Shown here one piece after another: positions 37,801 to 46,288 of a DNA stretch of 64,000 nt. The notes below the pieces were generated by a model. That model saw only the letters and a program-made list of their open reading frames with translations, was not told the DNA's origin and searched no databases. This stretch comes from an uncultured Rhodopila sp. GTDB lineage: Bacteria; Pseudomonadota; Alphaproteobacteria; Acetobacterales; Acetobacteraceae. The position numbers were made by a program, and so were the translations under genes. How positions within the stretch are numbered: position 1 is the first letter of the stretch; the number at the start of each line of letters is the position of its first letter. The DNA is taken from contig CAIZFE010000055.1 of assembly GCA_903932145.1 (NCBI GenBank), positions 62,001 through 126,000 of the forward strand. The letters are read 5' to 3'.

Positions 37801-37886
37801 ACCGTCTGCGTGCGTTGCTGGCAGTCCCGACTGAAACCGGCGCCGGGACAGAAAACAGGATTCGCTATCGCGTGGATTTGCGCTAG
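34836..37886 (+). CDS. Hybrid sensor histidine kinase with periplasmic sensor, HAMP and two PAS domains
   Basis: The protein has 1016 residues from ATG 34836 (CGGAG five bases before). TM (7-25), Cache-like periplasmic sensor (26-270), TM (275-296), HAMP (297-350), PAS (355-465), PAS (467-590), coiled coil, HisKA with His635 (GGIAHDFNN), HATPase, receiver from 874 with Asp928 (VTDLSMPGMDG). The sensor half is clearly homologous to the kinase at 13056: both read LLPAL then YSE, and both have GxPFCAS near residue 110. The two arose by duplication, with gain or loss of two PAS units. No adjacent response regulator. Confidence 0.92.
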   Translation: MSSLLGRLLLVVSIALLPALAFQTYSEITARDIRRQLMEDEALRLVQLLSADQQQMIERANQLLTGIGSAPVVQDKQSDLCQRLLTNLRDASPRYQTLAVIGLDGHPFCASAPFDHAADLSGNATIQHALRTGTFVPGVYAPDWLTGQPAIDMAKPFKDPSGALAGVAVLSIDLRWLGEHLARFPLPDGATATIVDSNGTILARTPDGDDWVGRPILDRNRFLLHGSRVGTVVIAGADERPRILGYAPLGAGSDGLFASVGLDPDVAFAAVAQANRTGLVLIAVASVLTLALTVLLGTRLIRRPVNRLLGAAEQWRTGDLAARTGLPEGGDEFGRLSVALNAMAAALGAREQALRNALESTTDIVFVLDRNWRYTFLNTRANDLFAHRHDLLGVALWDAFPDYKSNVFGAAYREAMETGVPTRVEGYFAPLDAWWQAHAYPSKDGLTVFARNMTDEHRLASQLRESETRLQLAREASGLGVWDWDFIAGTRIWSDEQWRLYGLEPRAGAPTMKTWESLIHPEDLGRIMAEWAESMSGHSGLIHNEFRIVFPDGGIRWLVTKARIVRDDEDKIARIVGATLDVTTSRQTEADLRDLSARLETRVEEEVAAREAAQVRAVHAERMQALGRLAGGIAHDFNNVLQAVSGAMALIERRPDDPAGIRRIARLAGEATERGASITRRLLAFGRRGDLRAEAIDAALLLHDLSEILVHTLGAAIHVRVCHDEGLRPFLADKSQLETSIINLATNARDAMPDGGTLTLAAGVETVTKAGHPYGLDPGRYVRLTIEDTGVGMDAAILARASEPFFTTKNVGSGTGLGLAMAKGFAEQSGGGMKIASTRGAGTTITLWFPETDPALVAAPAEPAASDDRREDVQTRIRVLLVDDEEPVREVLGLQLEDAGYTVLSAASGNEAISMLTAGLAVDILVTDLSMPGMDGLAVIRTVQERYPGLPAVLLTGYAGDAAALALGSAVKGPFALLRKPVRGDQLADRLRALLAVPTETGAGTENRIRYRVDLR

Positions 37887-37973
37887 CATTTCCCGGCGAG
37901 GACGCTCCAGCGTGCCCGCTTTGCTTGGGCCCGCGTCGTCAGGGCGCCTTCGGTAAACGAAGGAGGCATGTCC

Positions 37974-39920
37974 ATGTCAGGCACAAAAAACGGCAGAAGT
38001 CCCCGCTCGGTGGCTTTGGTTGGCCCCTACAGCAGCGGAAAATCCACGCTTTTCGAAGCCTTGCTCGATGCGGCGGGTGCGCCCGTCAAGCGACCGGCCG
38101 ATCCGCGCAACCGCCCGATGACCACCGAGATCCGATTGGGACACTGCACGTATTTGGGTGACCCGTGGTGCATCCTGGACTGCCCCGGCTCGATCGAATT
38201 CGCCCACCAGACGTGTGCGGCGCTGGCGATGGTCGATATCGCCATTGTGGTGTGCGAGCCCTCCCCGGCCAAGGCGGCGATGGTGGCACCGCTGCTGAAG
38301 ACGCTGCGCGACGAGGGCGTGCCGCACATGGTTTTTATCAACAAAATTGATACGCTGGACGGCAGTGTCGCGGATACGCTGGCCGGTTTGCAGCAATACG
38401 CGGGAAGCCCGCTGGTGTTGCGGCAGATGCCGATTTTCGACGGCCAGACCGTCACCGGTTACGTCGATCTGATGAGCGAACGCGCCTATCGTTATCGCAA
38501 GGGCGAGGCGTCGGAACTGATGCAAATTCCGGCCGCCATGCTGGCCGAAGAGCAGGAAGCGCTGGGCCGTCTCGTGGAAACCCTGGCCGACCACGACGAC
38601 GCGCTGCTGGAAAAAGTCCTGGAGGACATCAAGCCGACGCCCGAGGAACTGTATCGCGACATGCGCAAGGATTTAGTGAACGGCGCGGTCATCGAGGTTC
38701 TTCTGGGCGCGGCCGAAAACACCAACGGCGTGCGCCGTCTGTGGAAGGCCTTGCGGCACGACACCCCTGCCCCGACCGAAGCCGCCGAACGCCGGTCGAT
38801 CATTCCGGGTGGCGCGGCGCGGGCGCAGGTGTTCAAGACGGTCTATGCCGGGCACACCGGCAAACTATCGTTCGTTCGGGTATGGAGCGGATCAATACAG
38901 GATGGCGCGCAATTGGGCGGAACCCGCCTGGGCGGGATTTATCGCTATGTGAACGGAGACCTGACGAAAGTACCGGAAGCAAAACAAGGCGATATCGTTG
39001 CATTCGGACGGTTGGATGCCGTGCATACGGGGGCCACGTTGTCACCCGGCGGACAGCCGGAGGCGTTGCCGTTCCCACGCCCGACGCCACCGGTTTATGC
39101 GATGGCCGTGGCCACCACGGATCGCAAAGACGATGTGAAACTATCCGGTGCTTTGCATAAGCTGGCCGAGGAGGATCCCTCGCTGTTCATCACGCAAGAC
39201 GGCGAGACGGTGTTGCATGGCCAAGGCGAGATGCATCTACAAACCACCGTGGAACATCTGGCCAGGGATTACGGGCTGACACTGGCAACGCATAAGCCGG
39301 CCATCGCGTATAAGGAAACGATCCGCAAACCGGTGCATGAGCATGGGCGGTTGAAGCGCCAGACCGGCGGGCACGGTCAGTTCGCTGACGTCAAGATCGA
39401 TATCGCCCCGCGTGCCAGGGGGGAAGGTTTCCAGTTTATCGACAAGATCGTGGGCGGGACGGTGCCGCGGAATTTCATTCCGGCGGTTGGTGCGGCGGCA
39501 GAGGAAGCAACCCATAAAGGGCCGTTCGGGTATCCGGTGGTCGATGTGTCGGTAACGTTGGTGGATGGGGGATTCCACTCGGTCGATAGTTCAGACATGG
39601 CGTTCAAGACGGCCACCCAGATCGCCATGAAAGAGGGGCTGGCGAAGGCTGATCCGGTTCTGCTGGAACCGGTGGATCATGTCACGATTTCTGTCCCTAA
39701 CGACTATACGGCGCGGGCGCAGCGGCTGCTGACGGGGCGGCGCGGCCAGATCCTGGGGTTTGCGGAACGGTCGGACTGGCCGGGCTGGGACAATGTGGAA
39801 GCGCTGGTGCCCGAGGCGGAAATGCATGACCTGATTATCGAATTACGGTCGCAGACGATGGGTCTTGGCACGTTCTGGCGGAAGTTCGATCATCTGGCGG
39901 AGACCCGCGCGGTGCCGTGA
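37974..39920 (+). CDS. Elongation factor G-like GTPase (EF-G paralogue)
   Basis: The protein has 648 residues. P-loop GPYSSGKST lies at 17-25, DCPGS forms the G3 region and NKID the G4 motif. C-terminal EF-G domains IV and V follow (QTGGHGQFADVKI, then LTGRRGQILGF). It is shorter than housekeeping EF-G (about 690-700) and not in a str operon, so it belongs to the EF-G2-like group whose role is poorly defined. AGGAGG ends one base before an ATG at 37968, too close to use it. The ATG at 37974 has ideal seven-base spacing. Confidence 0.88.
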   Translation: MSGTKNGRSPRSVALVGPYSSGKSTLFEALLDAAGAPVKRPADPRNRPMTTEIRLGHCTYLGDPWCILDCPGSIEFAHQTCAALAMVDIAIVVCEPSPAKAAMVAPLLKTLRDEGVPHMVFINKIDTLDGSVADTLAGLQQYAGSPLVLRQMPIFDGQTVTGYVDLMSERAYRYRKGEASELMQIPAAMLAEEQEALGRLVETLADHDDALLEKVLEDIKPTPEELYRDMRKDLVNGAVIEVLLGAAENTNGVRRLWKALRHDTPAPTEAAERRSIIPGGAARAQVFKTVYAGHTGKLSFVRVWSGSIQDGAQLGGTRLGGIYRYVNGDLTKVPEAKQGDIVAFGRLDAVHTGATLSPGGQPEALPFPRPTPPVYAMAVATTDRKDDVKLSGALHKLAEEDPSLFITQDGETVLHGQGEMHLQTTVEHLARDYGLTLATHKPAIAYKETIRKPVHEHGRLKRQTGGHGQFADVKIDIAPRARGEGFQFIDKIVGGTVPRNFIPAVGAAAEEATHKGPFGYPVVDVSVTLVDGGFHSVDSSDMAFKTATQIAMKEGLAKADPVLLEPVDHVTISVPNDYTARAQRLLTGRRGQILGFAERSDWPGWDNVEALVPEAEMHDLIIELRSQTMGLGTFWRKFDHLAETRAVP

Positions 39921-39983
39921 CGGCTTGCGCGGCATGGTGGCCGGCACCATGCTGCGCTGAACGTCTTAGCGGGAATCAGTCCG

Positions 39984-40748
39984 ATGAATTTGTTCGACCT
40001 CAAGGGTAAAGTCGCCGTTGTCACCGGTGGCAATGGCGGCATCGGGCTTGGCATGGCGCAGGGAATCGCCTCCCTGGGCGCCAGCATCGTCATCGCGGGA
40101 CGTAACGAAGCCAAGGCGGCGGAGGCGCTTAAGACGCTGCGCGACATGGGTGCCGAGGCCAGCTTCATCGTTGCCGATGTGACGCATAAAGCCGAATGCG
40201 TGGCGTTGATCGCCGCCGCCGCCGCCAAGTACGGGCGCGTCGATATTCTGGTGAACAATGCCGGCACGTCGGTGCGCAAGGCGCCGGAGGACATTACCGA
40301 GGAGGAATGGCACCACGTTCTGGATACCAACCTGACCAGTGCGTTCCTGTGTTCTCAGGCGGCCTATCCAGAGATGGTCAAGGCCGGCGGCGGCAAGATG
40401 ATCAACATCGGATCGATGATGTCGCTGTTCGGCGCTCCGTTCTCCGCGGCGTACGGGTCGAGTAAGGGCGGCATCGTGCAGATGACGCGGGCGATGGCGA
40501 CGGCGTGGGCGAAGGACAATATCCAGGTTAATGCCGTATTGCCGGGCTGGATCGATACCGATCTGACCGTTGGCGCCAGGGCGTATGTGCCAACGTTGCA
40601 GAACAGCGTGGAGAAGCGGACACCAAGCGGAAGATGGGGAACGCCGCATGATATGGCGGGGGTGGCGGCGTTCCTGGCCAGCGCGGCGTCGGATTTCGTT
40701 ACGGGAACCGCGATACCGGTGGATGGCGGGTTTTCGATATCGATGTAG
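39984..40748 (+). CDS. SDR-family oxidoreductase (glucose/gluconate dehydrogenase-like)
   Basis: The protein has 254 residues. It is a classical short-chain dehydrogenase: cofactor motif TGGNGGIG (14-21), NNAG (91-94), catalytic Ser144, Tyr157 and Lys161 (YGSSK), and the C-terminal GTAIPVDGGFS. Arg40 after the second strand (IAGRNE) suggests NADP. Close relatives include gluconate 5-dehydrogenase and glucose 1-dehydrogenase types, so a sugar or polyol substrate is plausible. It stands alone between the EF-G-like gene and a repeat copy. Confidence 0.88.
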   Translation: MNLFDLKGKVAVVTGGNGGIGLGMAQGIASLGASIVIAGRNEAKAAEALKTLRDMGAEASFIVADVTHKAECVALIAAAAAKYGRVDILVNNAGTSVRKAPEDITEEEWHHVLDTNLTSAFLCSQAAYPEMVKAGGGKMINIGSMMSLFGAPFSAAYGSSKGGIVQMTRAMATAWAKDNIQVNAVLPGWIDTDLTVGARAYVPTLQNSVEKRTPSGRWGTPHDMAGVAAFLASAASDFVTGTAIPVDGGFSISM

Positions 40749-40786
40749 CGCGTTCACTTTCACAGGCAACAATAGGAGTACACGAC

Positions 40787-40863
40787 GTCATGGCTCGGCT
40801 TGTCCGAGCCACCTATGCCACGACGGTGCCGAGACAGTTGGCCCGGACAAGCCGGGCCATGAC
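40787..40863. repeat. Dispersed palindromic repeat, copy 4
   Basis: Begins GTCATGGCTCGGCTTGTCC and ends GGCCCGGACAAGCCGGGCCATGAC in near reverse complement. The inner ACCTATGCCA segment is shared with copy 3. It lies between two convergent genes (SDR and cupin), where it can form a hairpin on either transcript. Confidence 0.85.
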
Positions 40864-40918
40864 GATCCGGGAGGCCGGCGCGACTCCAGGCAGAATAAAA
40901 ATTGTCTGAAGCAACGAA

Positions 40919-41188
40919 TCAGACTGACTTGCGGCCGGCGATATAGGCGACGCCTTGCGGCCCGACCGTTTCCGCATGTAGTTCCCCTGCCGCGACGGTG
41001 CAGTGGTCGCCAAGGACAAACCGATCCGCGTGTCCGTTACGTGTGATCGTGATTTCGCCGCCGATTACCATGATCTTTGCGTTCCAGTCATGGGCGTGTT
41101 CCGCGTTTACTTCGTTGGGCTTCAGGCCGCCATAGTAAACGCCGTATCCTTCGCGCTTAAGGTCGGCTTCGAATTCGCTCTGGTTCAT
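40919..41188 (-). CDS. Small cupin protein (first of a tandem pair by position)
   Basis: The protein has 89 residues from an ATG after ACAGGAG. It is a single cupin barrel: KPNEVNAEHAHDWNAKIMV carries two His and an acidic ligand, then GDHCTVAAGELHAETVGP holds the third His. It ends YIAGRKSV. It is paralogous to the next cupin and lies 14 bases downstream of it, so the two are co-transcribed. Such minimal cupins can bind metal and small molecules. No function can be assigned. Confidence 0.8.
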   Translation of the reverse strand: MNQSEFEADLKREGYGVYYGGLKPNEVNAEHAHDWNAKIMVIGGEITITRNGHADRFVLGDHCTVAAGELHAETVGPQGVAYIAGRKSV

Positions 41189-41202
41189 GTCGAAAACTCC
41201 TG

Positions 41203-41478
41203 TCAGGACGGTTTGCGGCGGCCGGCGACATAGGTCGCGCCGGCCGGTCCGGCGGTTTCGGAATGACGGCAACCGAGTGGCATCTCGAAGGTTTCGCCTG
41301 CCTGGTATGTCCGCACCGGCGCGCCTTCCCGGTCGATTGTCATGGCACCCTCGACCACCAGCAGACGGGCTTCAAAGTCGTGGACATGCGAGGCGTTGAC
41401 CGCATCGGGCTTCATCGAAACGCAGACGATCTTAAATCCATCGCCGGTCAGCGCCGTCTCAAAACTAGAACGATCCAT
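41203..41478 (-). CDS. Small cupin protein, paralogue of the neighbouring cupin
   Basis: The protein has 91 residues. Metal-ligand pattern: KPDAVNASHVHDFEARLLV, then GETFEMPLGCRHSETAGP, ending YVAGRRKPS, matching the neighbour position by position. The pair arose by tandem duplication. It follows glycerol kinase by 57 bases on the same strand and may belong to its transcript. Confidence 0.8.
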   Translation of the reverse strand: MDRSSFETALTGDGFKIVCVSMKPDAVNASHVHDFEARLLVVEGAMTIDREGAPVRTYQAGETFEMPLGCRHSETAGPAGATYVAGRRKPS

Positions 41479-41535
41479 GGCGTTGTTATCTCCCTGTGTT
41501 TCGACGACTTTAGCCGACCGATGCCGCGATGCCAA

Positions 41536-43014
41536 TCACGACCACCCCATCGACCGATCCACCGCTTTGTGCCAGGACGCCGACAGCGCATCCCGCCGTC
41601 CCGCATCCATTGCCGGAGACCACCGCTCTGCCTCCGCCCAATTCGCCCGCAGATCGTCCAGCCCCGCCCAATATCCGACCGCCAGTCCGGCGGCATACGC
41701 GGCACCCAACGCGGTCGTTTCGACACACGATGGACGCACCACCGCGACGTTCAGCATATCAGCCTGGAACTGCATCAGTGTCCGATTGACCACCATCCCG
41801 CCATCGACCCGCAGCGAGGCCATCGGTATCCCGCTGTCCTGCTCCATCGCGCGCACCACATCCATCACCTGATACGCGGTTGCCTCCAGCGCCGCTCGCG
41901 CGATGTGCCCGCCGGAGGCGAACCGGGTCAGCCCGGCGATGGTTCCGCGCGCATCCGCCCGCCAGTACGGAGCGTACAGGCCGGAAAATGCCGGCACGAA
42001 ATACACGTCGCCATTGTCCGGCACCGACAGTGCCAGCGCCTCCACATCCGCACTGTTTTTGATCAATCCCAGATTGTCCCGCAGCCACTGCACCAGCGCG
42101 CCGGTGATCGCGATCGAGCCCTCCAGCGCATAGGTCGCCGGCTGATCACCCAACTGAGCCGCCACGGTCGTAATCAGCCCATGCGCCGACGGCATCGGCG
42201 CGGTTCCGGTGTGCATCAGCAGGAAACATCCGGTGCCGTACGTGTTTTTCGCCTCGCCCGGCCGGAAACACGCCTGCCCCATCAATGCCGCCTGCTGGTC
42301 GCCCAGAATGCCCGCGACCGGCACGCCGGCCAATGGGCCGCGCGCCTCCCCATACACGCATGACGACGGCACAATGCGCGGCAGCACCGCGCGCGGCACC
42401 CCGAACGCGGCCAGCAACCCGTCGTCCCACTGCAATGTCGAAATATCCATCAATTGCGTGCGGCTGGCGTTGGTCACGTCGGTGATGTGCTGGCCGGTCA
42501 GGTGCCGCAGCAACCAACTGTCCATCGTGCCGAACGCCAGATCGCCTGCCTCGCCCCGAGCCCGCACGCCCGGCACGGTGTCGAGCAGCCAGCGCAGTTT
42601 GAGCGCCGAAAAATAGCTGGCCAGAGGCAAACCGGTCTGCGCGCGAAACCGGTCCTGCCCGCCTTCACGCGCGTAAGCAGCCACCATCGGATCGACGCGC
42701 GTGTCCTGCCAGACCAGCGCGTTATAAACCGGCTGACCGGTCGCCCGGTCCCACAGCAGCGTCGTCTCCCGCTGGTTGGTGATGCCCACCGCCGCCAGAT
42801 CGGAAGGTTGCAGGCCGGCGGAGCGCAACGCCTGGTCGATCACCGCCATCGTGTTGTCGCGGATTTCGATCGGATCGTGCTCCACCCAACCGGGCTGAGG
42901 GTAAATCTGCCGGTGCTCCTTCTGCGCCACGGCGATCGTGTTGCCGCCGCGATCAAACACAATAAAGCGGCTGGATGTGGTGCCCTGGTCGATCGCGCCG
43001 ACAAAGCGAGTCAT
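41536..43014 (-). CDS. glpK: Glycerol kinase
   Basis: The protein has 492 residues of the FGGY family. It phosphorylates glycerol to sn-glycerol 3-phosphate. The N-terminal [16 protein letters not shown], the glycerol-site block [15 protein letters not shown] and the C-terminal [18 protein letters not shown] are all typical GlpK. ATG 43014 follows AAGGGG. No glpF or glpD lies beside it. It is divergent from an SDR gene that may share a polyol pathway. Confidence 0.93.
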   Translation of the reverse strand: MTRFVGAIDQGTTSSRFIVFDRGGNTIAVAQKEHRQIYPQPGWVEHDPIEIRDNTMAVIDQALRSAGLQPSDLAAVGITNQRETTLLWDRATGQPVYNALVWQDTRVDPMVAAYAREGGQDRFRAQTGLPLASYFSALKLRWLLDTVPGVRARGEAGDLAFGTMDSWLLRHLTGQHITDVTNASRTQLMDISTLQWDDGLLAAFGVPRAVLPRIVPSSCVYGEARGPLAGVPVAGILGDQQAALMGQACFRPGEAKNTYGTGCFLLMHTGTAPMPSAHGLITTVAAQLGDQPATYALEGSIAITGALVQWLRDNLGLIKNSADVEALALSVPDNGDVYFVPAFSGLYAPYWRADARGTIAGLTRFASGGHIARAALEATAYQVMDVVRAMEQDSGIPMASLRVDGGMVVNRTLMQFQADMLNVAVVRPSCVETTALGAAYAAGLAVGYWAGLDDLRANWAEAERWSPAMDAGRRDALSASWHKAVDRSMGWS

Positions 43015-43125
43015 GTCGTTTCCCCTTTGCCGCATCCTGCCGCACGCCCGCCGGCCCCGACAACCCATCTTGCGGGAAGGCGCGCCTCGGCCTTCACTGC
43101 CGCCAACCATTTTGGAGTCTAGCCT

Positions 43126-43854
43126 ATGTCACAACGCTTCGCAGGCCGCACCGCCGTCGTCACCGGGGGCGTTTCCGGTATCGGCGCCGGGGTCGCAACC
43201 CGCCTCGCGGCCGAGGGCGCCGTGCTGTCGTTGTGGGACATGGACGAGGCCGGCCTGGCGCAATCGGGCGCCGCGCACAGCGTGACCCTGGACATCACCG
43301 ACCCCGACGCGGTGCATCGCGCCGCCACGGACACCGCCGCGGCGCTGGGGAAAATCGATATTCTGGTCACCTCGGCCGGGGTGACCGGCCCCAATGCGAC
43401 GACCTGGGACTATCCGGTCGCCGCCTGGGACCGGGTCATCGACATCAACCTGAAGGGCGTCTTCTACTGCTGCCACGCCGTCGTGCCGTTCATGCGGACC
43501 AACGGCTATGGACGGGTCGTCAACATCGCCTCGATCGCCGGCAAGGAAGGCAATCCGAACGCCTCCGCCTATTCCGCCTCCAAAGCCGGCGTCATCGGGC
43601 TGACGAAATCGCTGGGTAAGGAACTGGCGGCGAGCGAAATCCGCGTCAACTGCGTGACCCCGGCAGCGGTGAAGACGCCAATTTTCGACCAGATGACGCA
43701 AGAACAGATCGACTGGATGCTGTCGAAAATCCCCATCGGCCGGTTCGGTGCGATCGATGAGGTGGCGTCGCTGATCCTGTGGCTTGCGAGCGAGGAATGC
43801 AGTTTCTCCACCGGCGCGGTGTTCGACGTGTCCGGCGGCCGGGCGACGTATTGA
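43126..43854 (+). CDS. SDR-family NAD-dependent oxidoreductase
   Basis: The protein has 242 residues. TGGVSGIG (13-20) binds the cofactor, and Asp38 at the end of the second strand suggests NAD. The catalytic residues are Ser136, Tyr149 and Lys153 (YSASK). The C-terminal [13 protein letters not shown] is standard. It is divergent from glycerol kinase (111-base spacer), which hints at a polyol or sugar-acid substrate without proving it. Confidence 0.88.
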   Translation: MSQRFAGRTAVVTGGVSGIGAGVATRLAAEGAVLSLWDMDEAGLAQSGAAHSVTLDITDPDAVHRAATDTAAALGKIDILVTSAGVTGPNATTWDYPVAAWDRVIDINLKGVFYCCHAVVPFMRTNGYGRVVNIASIAGKEGNPNASAYSASKAGVIGLTKSLGKELAASEIRVNCVTPAAVKTPIFDQMTQEQIDWMLSKIPIGRFGAIDEVASLILWLASEECSFSTGAVFDVSGGRATY

Positions 43855-43989
43855 ATGCGGGGGCGGCCGGGTCGAACAGCCCCGGCTGCGCCGCGTTAAG
43901 GCCGCGGAACATTCTTGACAGGCTCCCAACCTGATTCGACAGTGGAATAGCTGGATAGCGGAATCGCTGTTCGAGGAGGAAACACCGTC

Positions 43990-45219
43990 GTGTCCAAAAT
44001 TACCACCTGGTCCGGGATCCGCTATGTCCGGTTGGCCGCGATGCTGCTGGCCCTGTGCGACGGTGTCGCAAAAGCGCAGGCACCGGAACGTACCATTGAC
44101 GAAATCCGCACCGAGGCGCAGGCGCGCGCCGACCGAGGCAACTACCCTCTGATCGGGCTGGACCCGGCGGACGTGCGCGACGCCCTCGCCCCGCTACACA
44201 CCCGCGATCCCGACGATTGGGCTGCAAGTTGGAGCCGGGTCGCCGATCGTTACATGGCAGACGCGGTGGCGCATCCGGAGAAGGCCGATGCCAACTATGT
44301 TCGGGCGTGGCGGCTGTATTACTTCGCGCAATGGCCTGTGCCGTCTTCCACTGGCAAGAAGGAGGCCTACCGCAAGGCATTGGACGCCTATGCAAGGCAT
44401 GCCGCCACGCTGGACCCGAAACTCGAAACCGTGCGCATTCCGTTCGAGGGTGAAACCATCACCGGCTATCTGCGGCTGCCGAAGGGCGCGTCCGGTCCGG
44501 TGCCGCTGATCCTGGCGATCAGCGGGCTGGATAGCCGCAAGGAGACGGTGGCCGAGACCTACAACGCTATCCTGGCGTCCGGAGTCGGCTATTTCGCCGT
44601 GGATAGCCCCGGCACCGGGCAGGCGCCGATCAAGGTCAGTCCCACCGCCGATCGCATGTTCTCCGCTGTGCTCGATTACTTGCAGACGCGGCCGGAGGTG
44701 GACTCGCATCGGATCGTCGCGCACGGCGTCAGCTTCGGCGGTTATTGGGCGACCAAGCTGGCGATCACCGAACATGGCCGCCTGCTGGGCGTGGTGGCGC
44801 AATCGCCGCCCGTCGATACCGCGCTGCATGCTGATTTCCTGCGTAGTAATTTACTCGGTAACCGCGAATATCTGTTCGATGTCGTGCCCGCCTTTCTGAA
44901 CGTGGTGGAGGGCGGCGAGACGATCGAAACGCTTTCCGACGCGTTTCCAAAACTGTCCCTGGTGGCGCAGGGACTGATCGGCAAGCCGACCGGGCCGATG
45001 CTGATCGTGGGCGGAGCGAAGGACACGCAAGTGCCGATCAGCGACCTCGATCTGCTGCTGCACAGCGGCGATGTGCCGAAGGACGCCTGGATCAATCCGC
45101 AAGGCGGCCATCTGGGGCGAGAACCGCGCGGCTGGACCGATCCGGTCATTTTCCGGCGCGTGATCATGCCGTGGGAGTTGCGGCTGCTGCGGGGCGAGGC
45201 CGGGTCCGGGGTGCCGTGA
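43990..45219 (+). CDS. Secreted alpha/beta hydrolase, FrsA/DUF1100-like
   Basis: The protein has 409 residues from GTG 43990 (AGGAGG about ten bases before). The signal peptide is cleaved near AKAQA (residue 31). A helical N-terminal region (35-145) precedes an alpha/beta hydrolase core: VPLILAISGLDSRKE, nucleophile Ser248 in HGVSFGG, probable acid in VGGAKDTQVP and His in PQGGHLG. The helical cap plus core resembles FrsA and 2,6-dihydropseudooxynicotine hydrolase. It probably acts on an ester or C-C bond in the periplasm. A TTGACA at 43915 may be part of its promoter. Confidence 0.82.
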   Translation: MSKITTWSGIRYVRLAAMLLALCDGVAKAQAPERTIDEIRTEAQARADRGNYPLIGLDPADVRDALAPLHTRDPDDWAASWSRVADRYMADAVAHPEKADANYVRAWRLYYFAQWPVPSSTGKKEAYRKALDAYARHAATLDPKLETVRIPFEGETITGYLRLPKGASGPVPLILAISGLDSRKETVAETYNAILASGVGYFAVDSPGTGQAPIKVSPTADRMFSAVLDYLQTRPEVDSHRIVAHGVSFGGYWATKLAITEHGRLLGVVAQSPPVDTALHADFLRSNLLGNREYLFDVVPAFLNVVEGGETIETLSDAFPKLSLVAQGLIGKPTGPMLIVGGAKDTQVPISDLDLLLHSGDVPKDAWINPQGGHLGREPRGWTDPVIFRRVIMPWELRLLRGEAGSGVP

Positions 45220-45457
45220 CGAAGACCCCCGAAGAAACAAAATGTGGTCTGATGAATACAGATGCGTGTTGCTCGTCGCGTATCCATGGGAAGCAACAGT
45301 TCTCGGGCGACTATGGCAAGCCATTTGGCCATTAAATTTGGCATGGCGGCAGAAATCGTGCGAGCGGTCGCACAAAATAGGTGACATGCGTCTCAATTTC
45401 AGGTAAAAATACAACTACAGATAGATGTATGCAAATTGATCGCTTCAGGAGCGAACG

Positions 45458-45757
45458 ATGTTGAAACTGACGGATGGTCGCACTACTTTTGCATTTGGTT
45501 GGCCATTGAAGGTCAGCCGCATCAGCATAGCGGAGCGTGCAGTCGTGGCACAAGCAGGCGTTTCGGTCCTCGGAAGACACCCCAGCCGCTTCTCGCTCAT
45601 GGTGCGGGGTGGCACGGTGATCGGGCTACTGGCATCGGCTGCGGGGGGTGTGGTCTTCCAGATGGCCGGGTGGGACTACTCCCCAATCGCGCAGACGGTT
45701 GTCGCTGTGGCGGGCGTCCTGGCAGGCGCAGTGATCGGTGCGCGCGAGCAGGTGTGA
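45458..45757 (+). CDS. Small membrane protein, coupled to the next gene
   Basis: The protein has 99 residues and starts at an ATG six bases after AGGAG. The C-terminal half holds two hydrophobic segments (TVIGLLASAAGGVVFQMAG and TVVAVAGVLAGAVIGA) around a short polar loop. Its TGA overlaps the GTG of the next gene. Size, pairing and hydrophobicity are reminiscent of phage or gene-transfer-agent holin cassettes, but no lysin or phage gene is adjacent and I do not recognise the family. Confidence 0.6.
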   Translation: MLKLTDGRTTFAFGWPLKVSRISIAERAVVAQAGVSVLGRHPSRFSLMVRGGTVIGLLASAAGGVVFQMAGWDYSPIAQTVVAVAGVLAGAVIGAREQV

Positions 45758-46080
45758 GCATTCCCGACTGGCTGACGGCGCCGCCTGAGACCACCGCCAG
45801 CGTCCGTCTCTGGTTTATCGCTCTGTTCGCGCTCTATCTGTTCGGCCGCAAAAGCCTCGCGCGTCTGCATGGCGGAGCCGCCCCCACCAACATGGCTCGG
45901 CTGTCCGATGCGGCGACGTTTGCCGGGTCCCTGCTGTTGTTGGCCGGGGTCGTCGATCCGGAAACGCTGAAGGCTGTCGGCGATACGACCGTGTTTCTGA
46001 TCATCGCCGGGATTGGCGGCCTGTTCTATGCGGGTGAGCAGTTTCTCGACGAGCGGGGTGATGGCCGTTTAGCGGGGTGA
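45754..46080 (+). CDS. Small membrane protein, second of pair
   Basis: The protein has 108 residues from GTG 45754, overlapping the previous stop (GTGA). Two or three hydrophobic segments (LWFIALFALYLFG, FAGSLLLLAGVV, TVFLIIAGIGGLFYAG) and a charged end (DERGDGRLAG) are visible. It is co-translated with the preceding small membrane protein. Function unknown; a holin-like or small-transporter pair is possible. Together they border the accessory segment. Confidence 0.6.
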   Translation: MSIPDWLTAPPETTASVRLWFIALFALYLFGRKSLARLHGGAAPTNMARLSDAATFAGSLLLLAGVVDPETLKAVGDTTVFLIIAGIGGLFYAGEQFLDERGDGRLAG

Positions 46081-46112
46081 TCGGGGGATGCGATTATCTG
46101 ACATTCTCAGGC

Positions 46113-46229
46113 CAGAGTATTTTCAGCCCGACTGGAATCGCTCTGGTTTCCCTGGTGGTCATGGGCCGGACAAGGCAATCCATGACGATGGGTAGTCACA
46201 ATGTTTCCAGTCAGCTTGAAAATGCTCTA
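46113..46229. repeat. Nested palindromic (MITE-like) element
   Basis: The left arm 46113-46137 and the reverse complement of the right arm 46205-46229 agree at about 20 of 25 positions (both contain ATTTTCA and GACTGGAA; the outer end reads TAGAGC/CAGAGT). Between them lies an inner palindrome, GTCATGG to CCATGAC (46158-46186), which resembles the ends of the dispersed repeat family. It has no coding capacity. Confidence 0.6.
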
Positions 46230-46288
46230 GCGTTTCGGTACGAAATGGTACTTATTCGTGACTGGGGCACGAATCGAGAGGAGTCGCG

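Noticed and set aside
37968-37973. The first ATG of the EF-G-like gene
   Set aside because: Only one base separates it from AGGAGG; the second ATG at 37974 has proper spacing.
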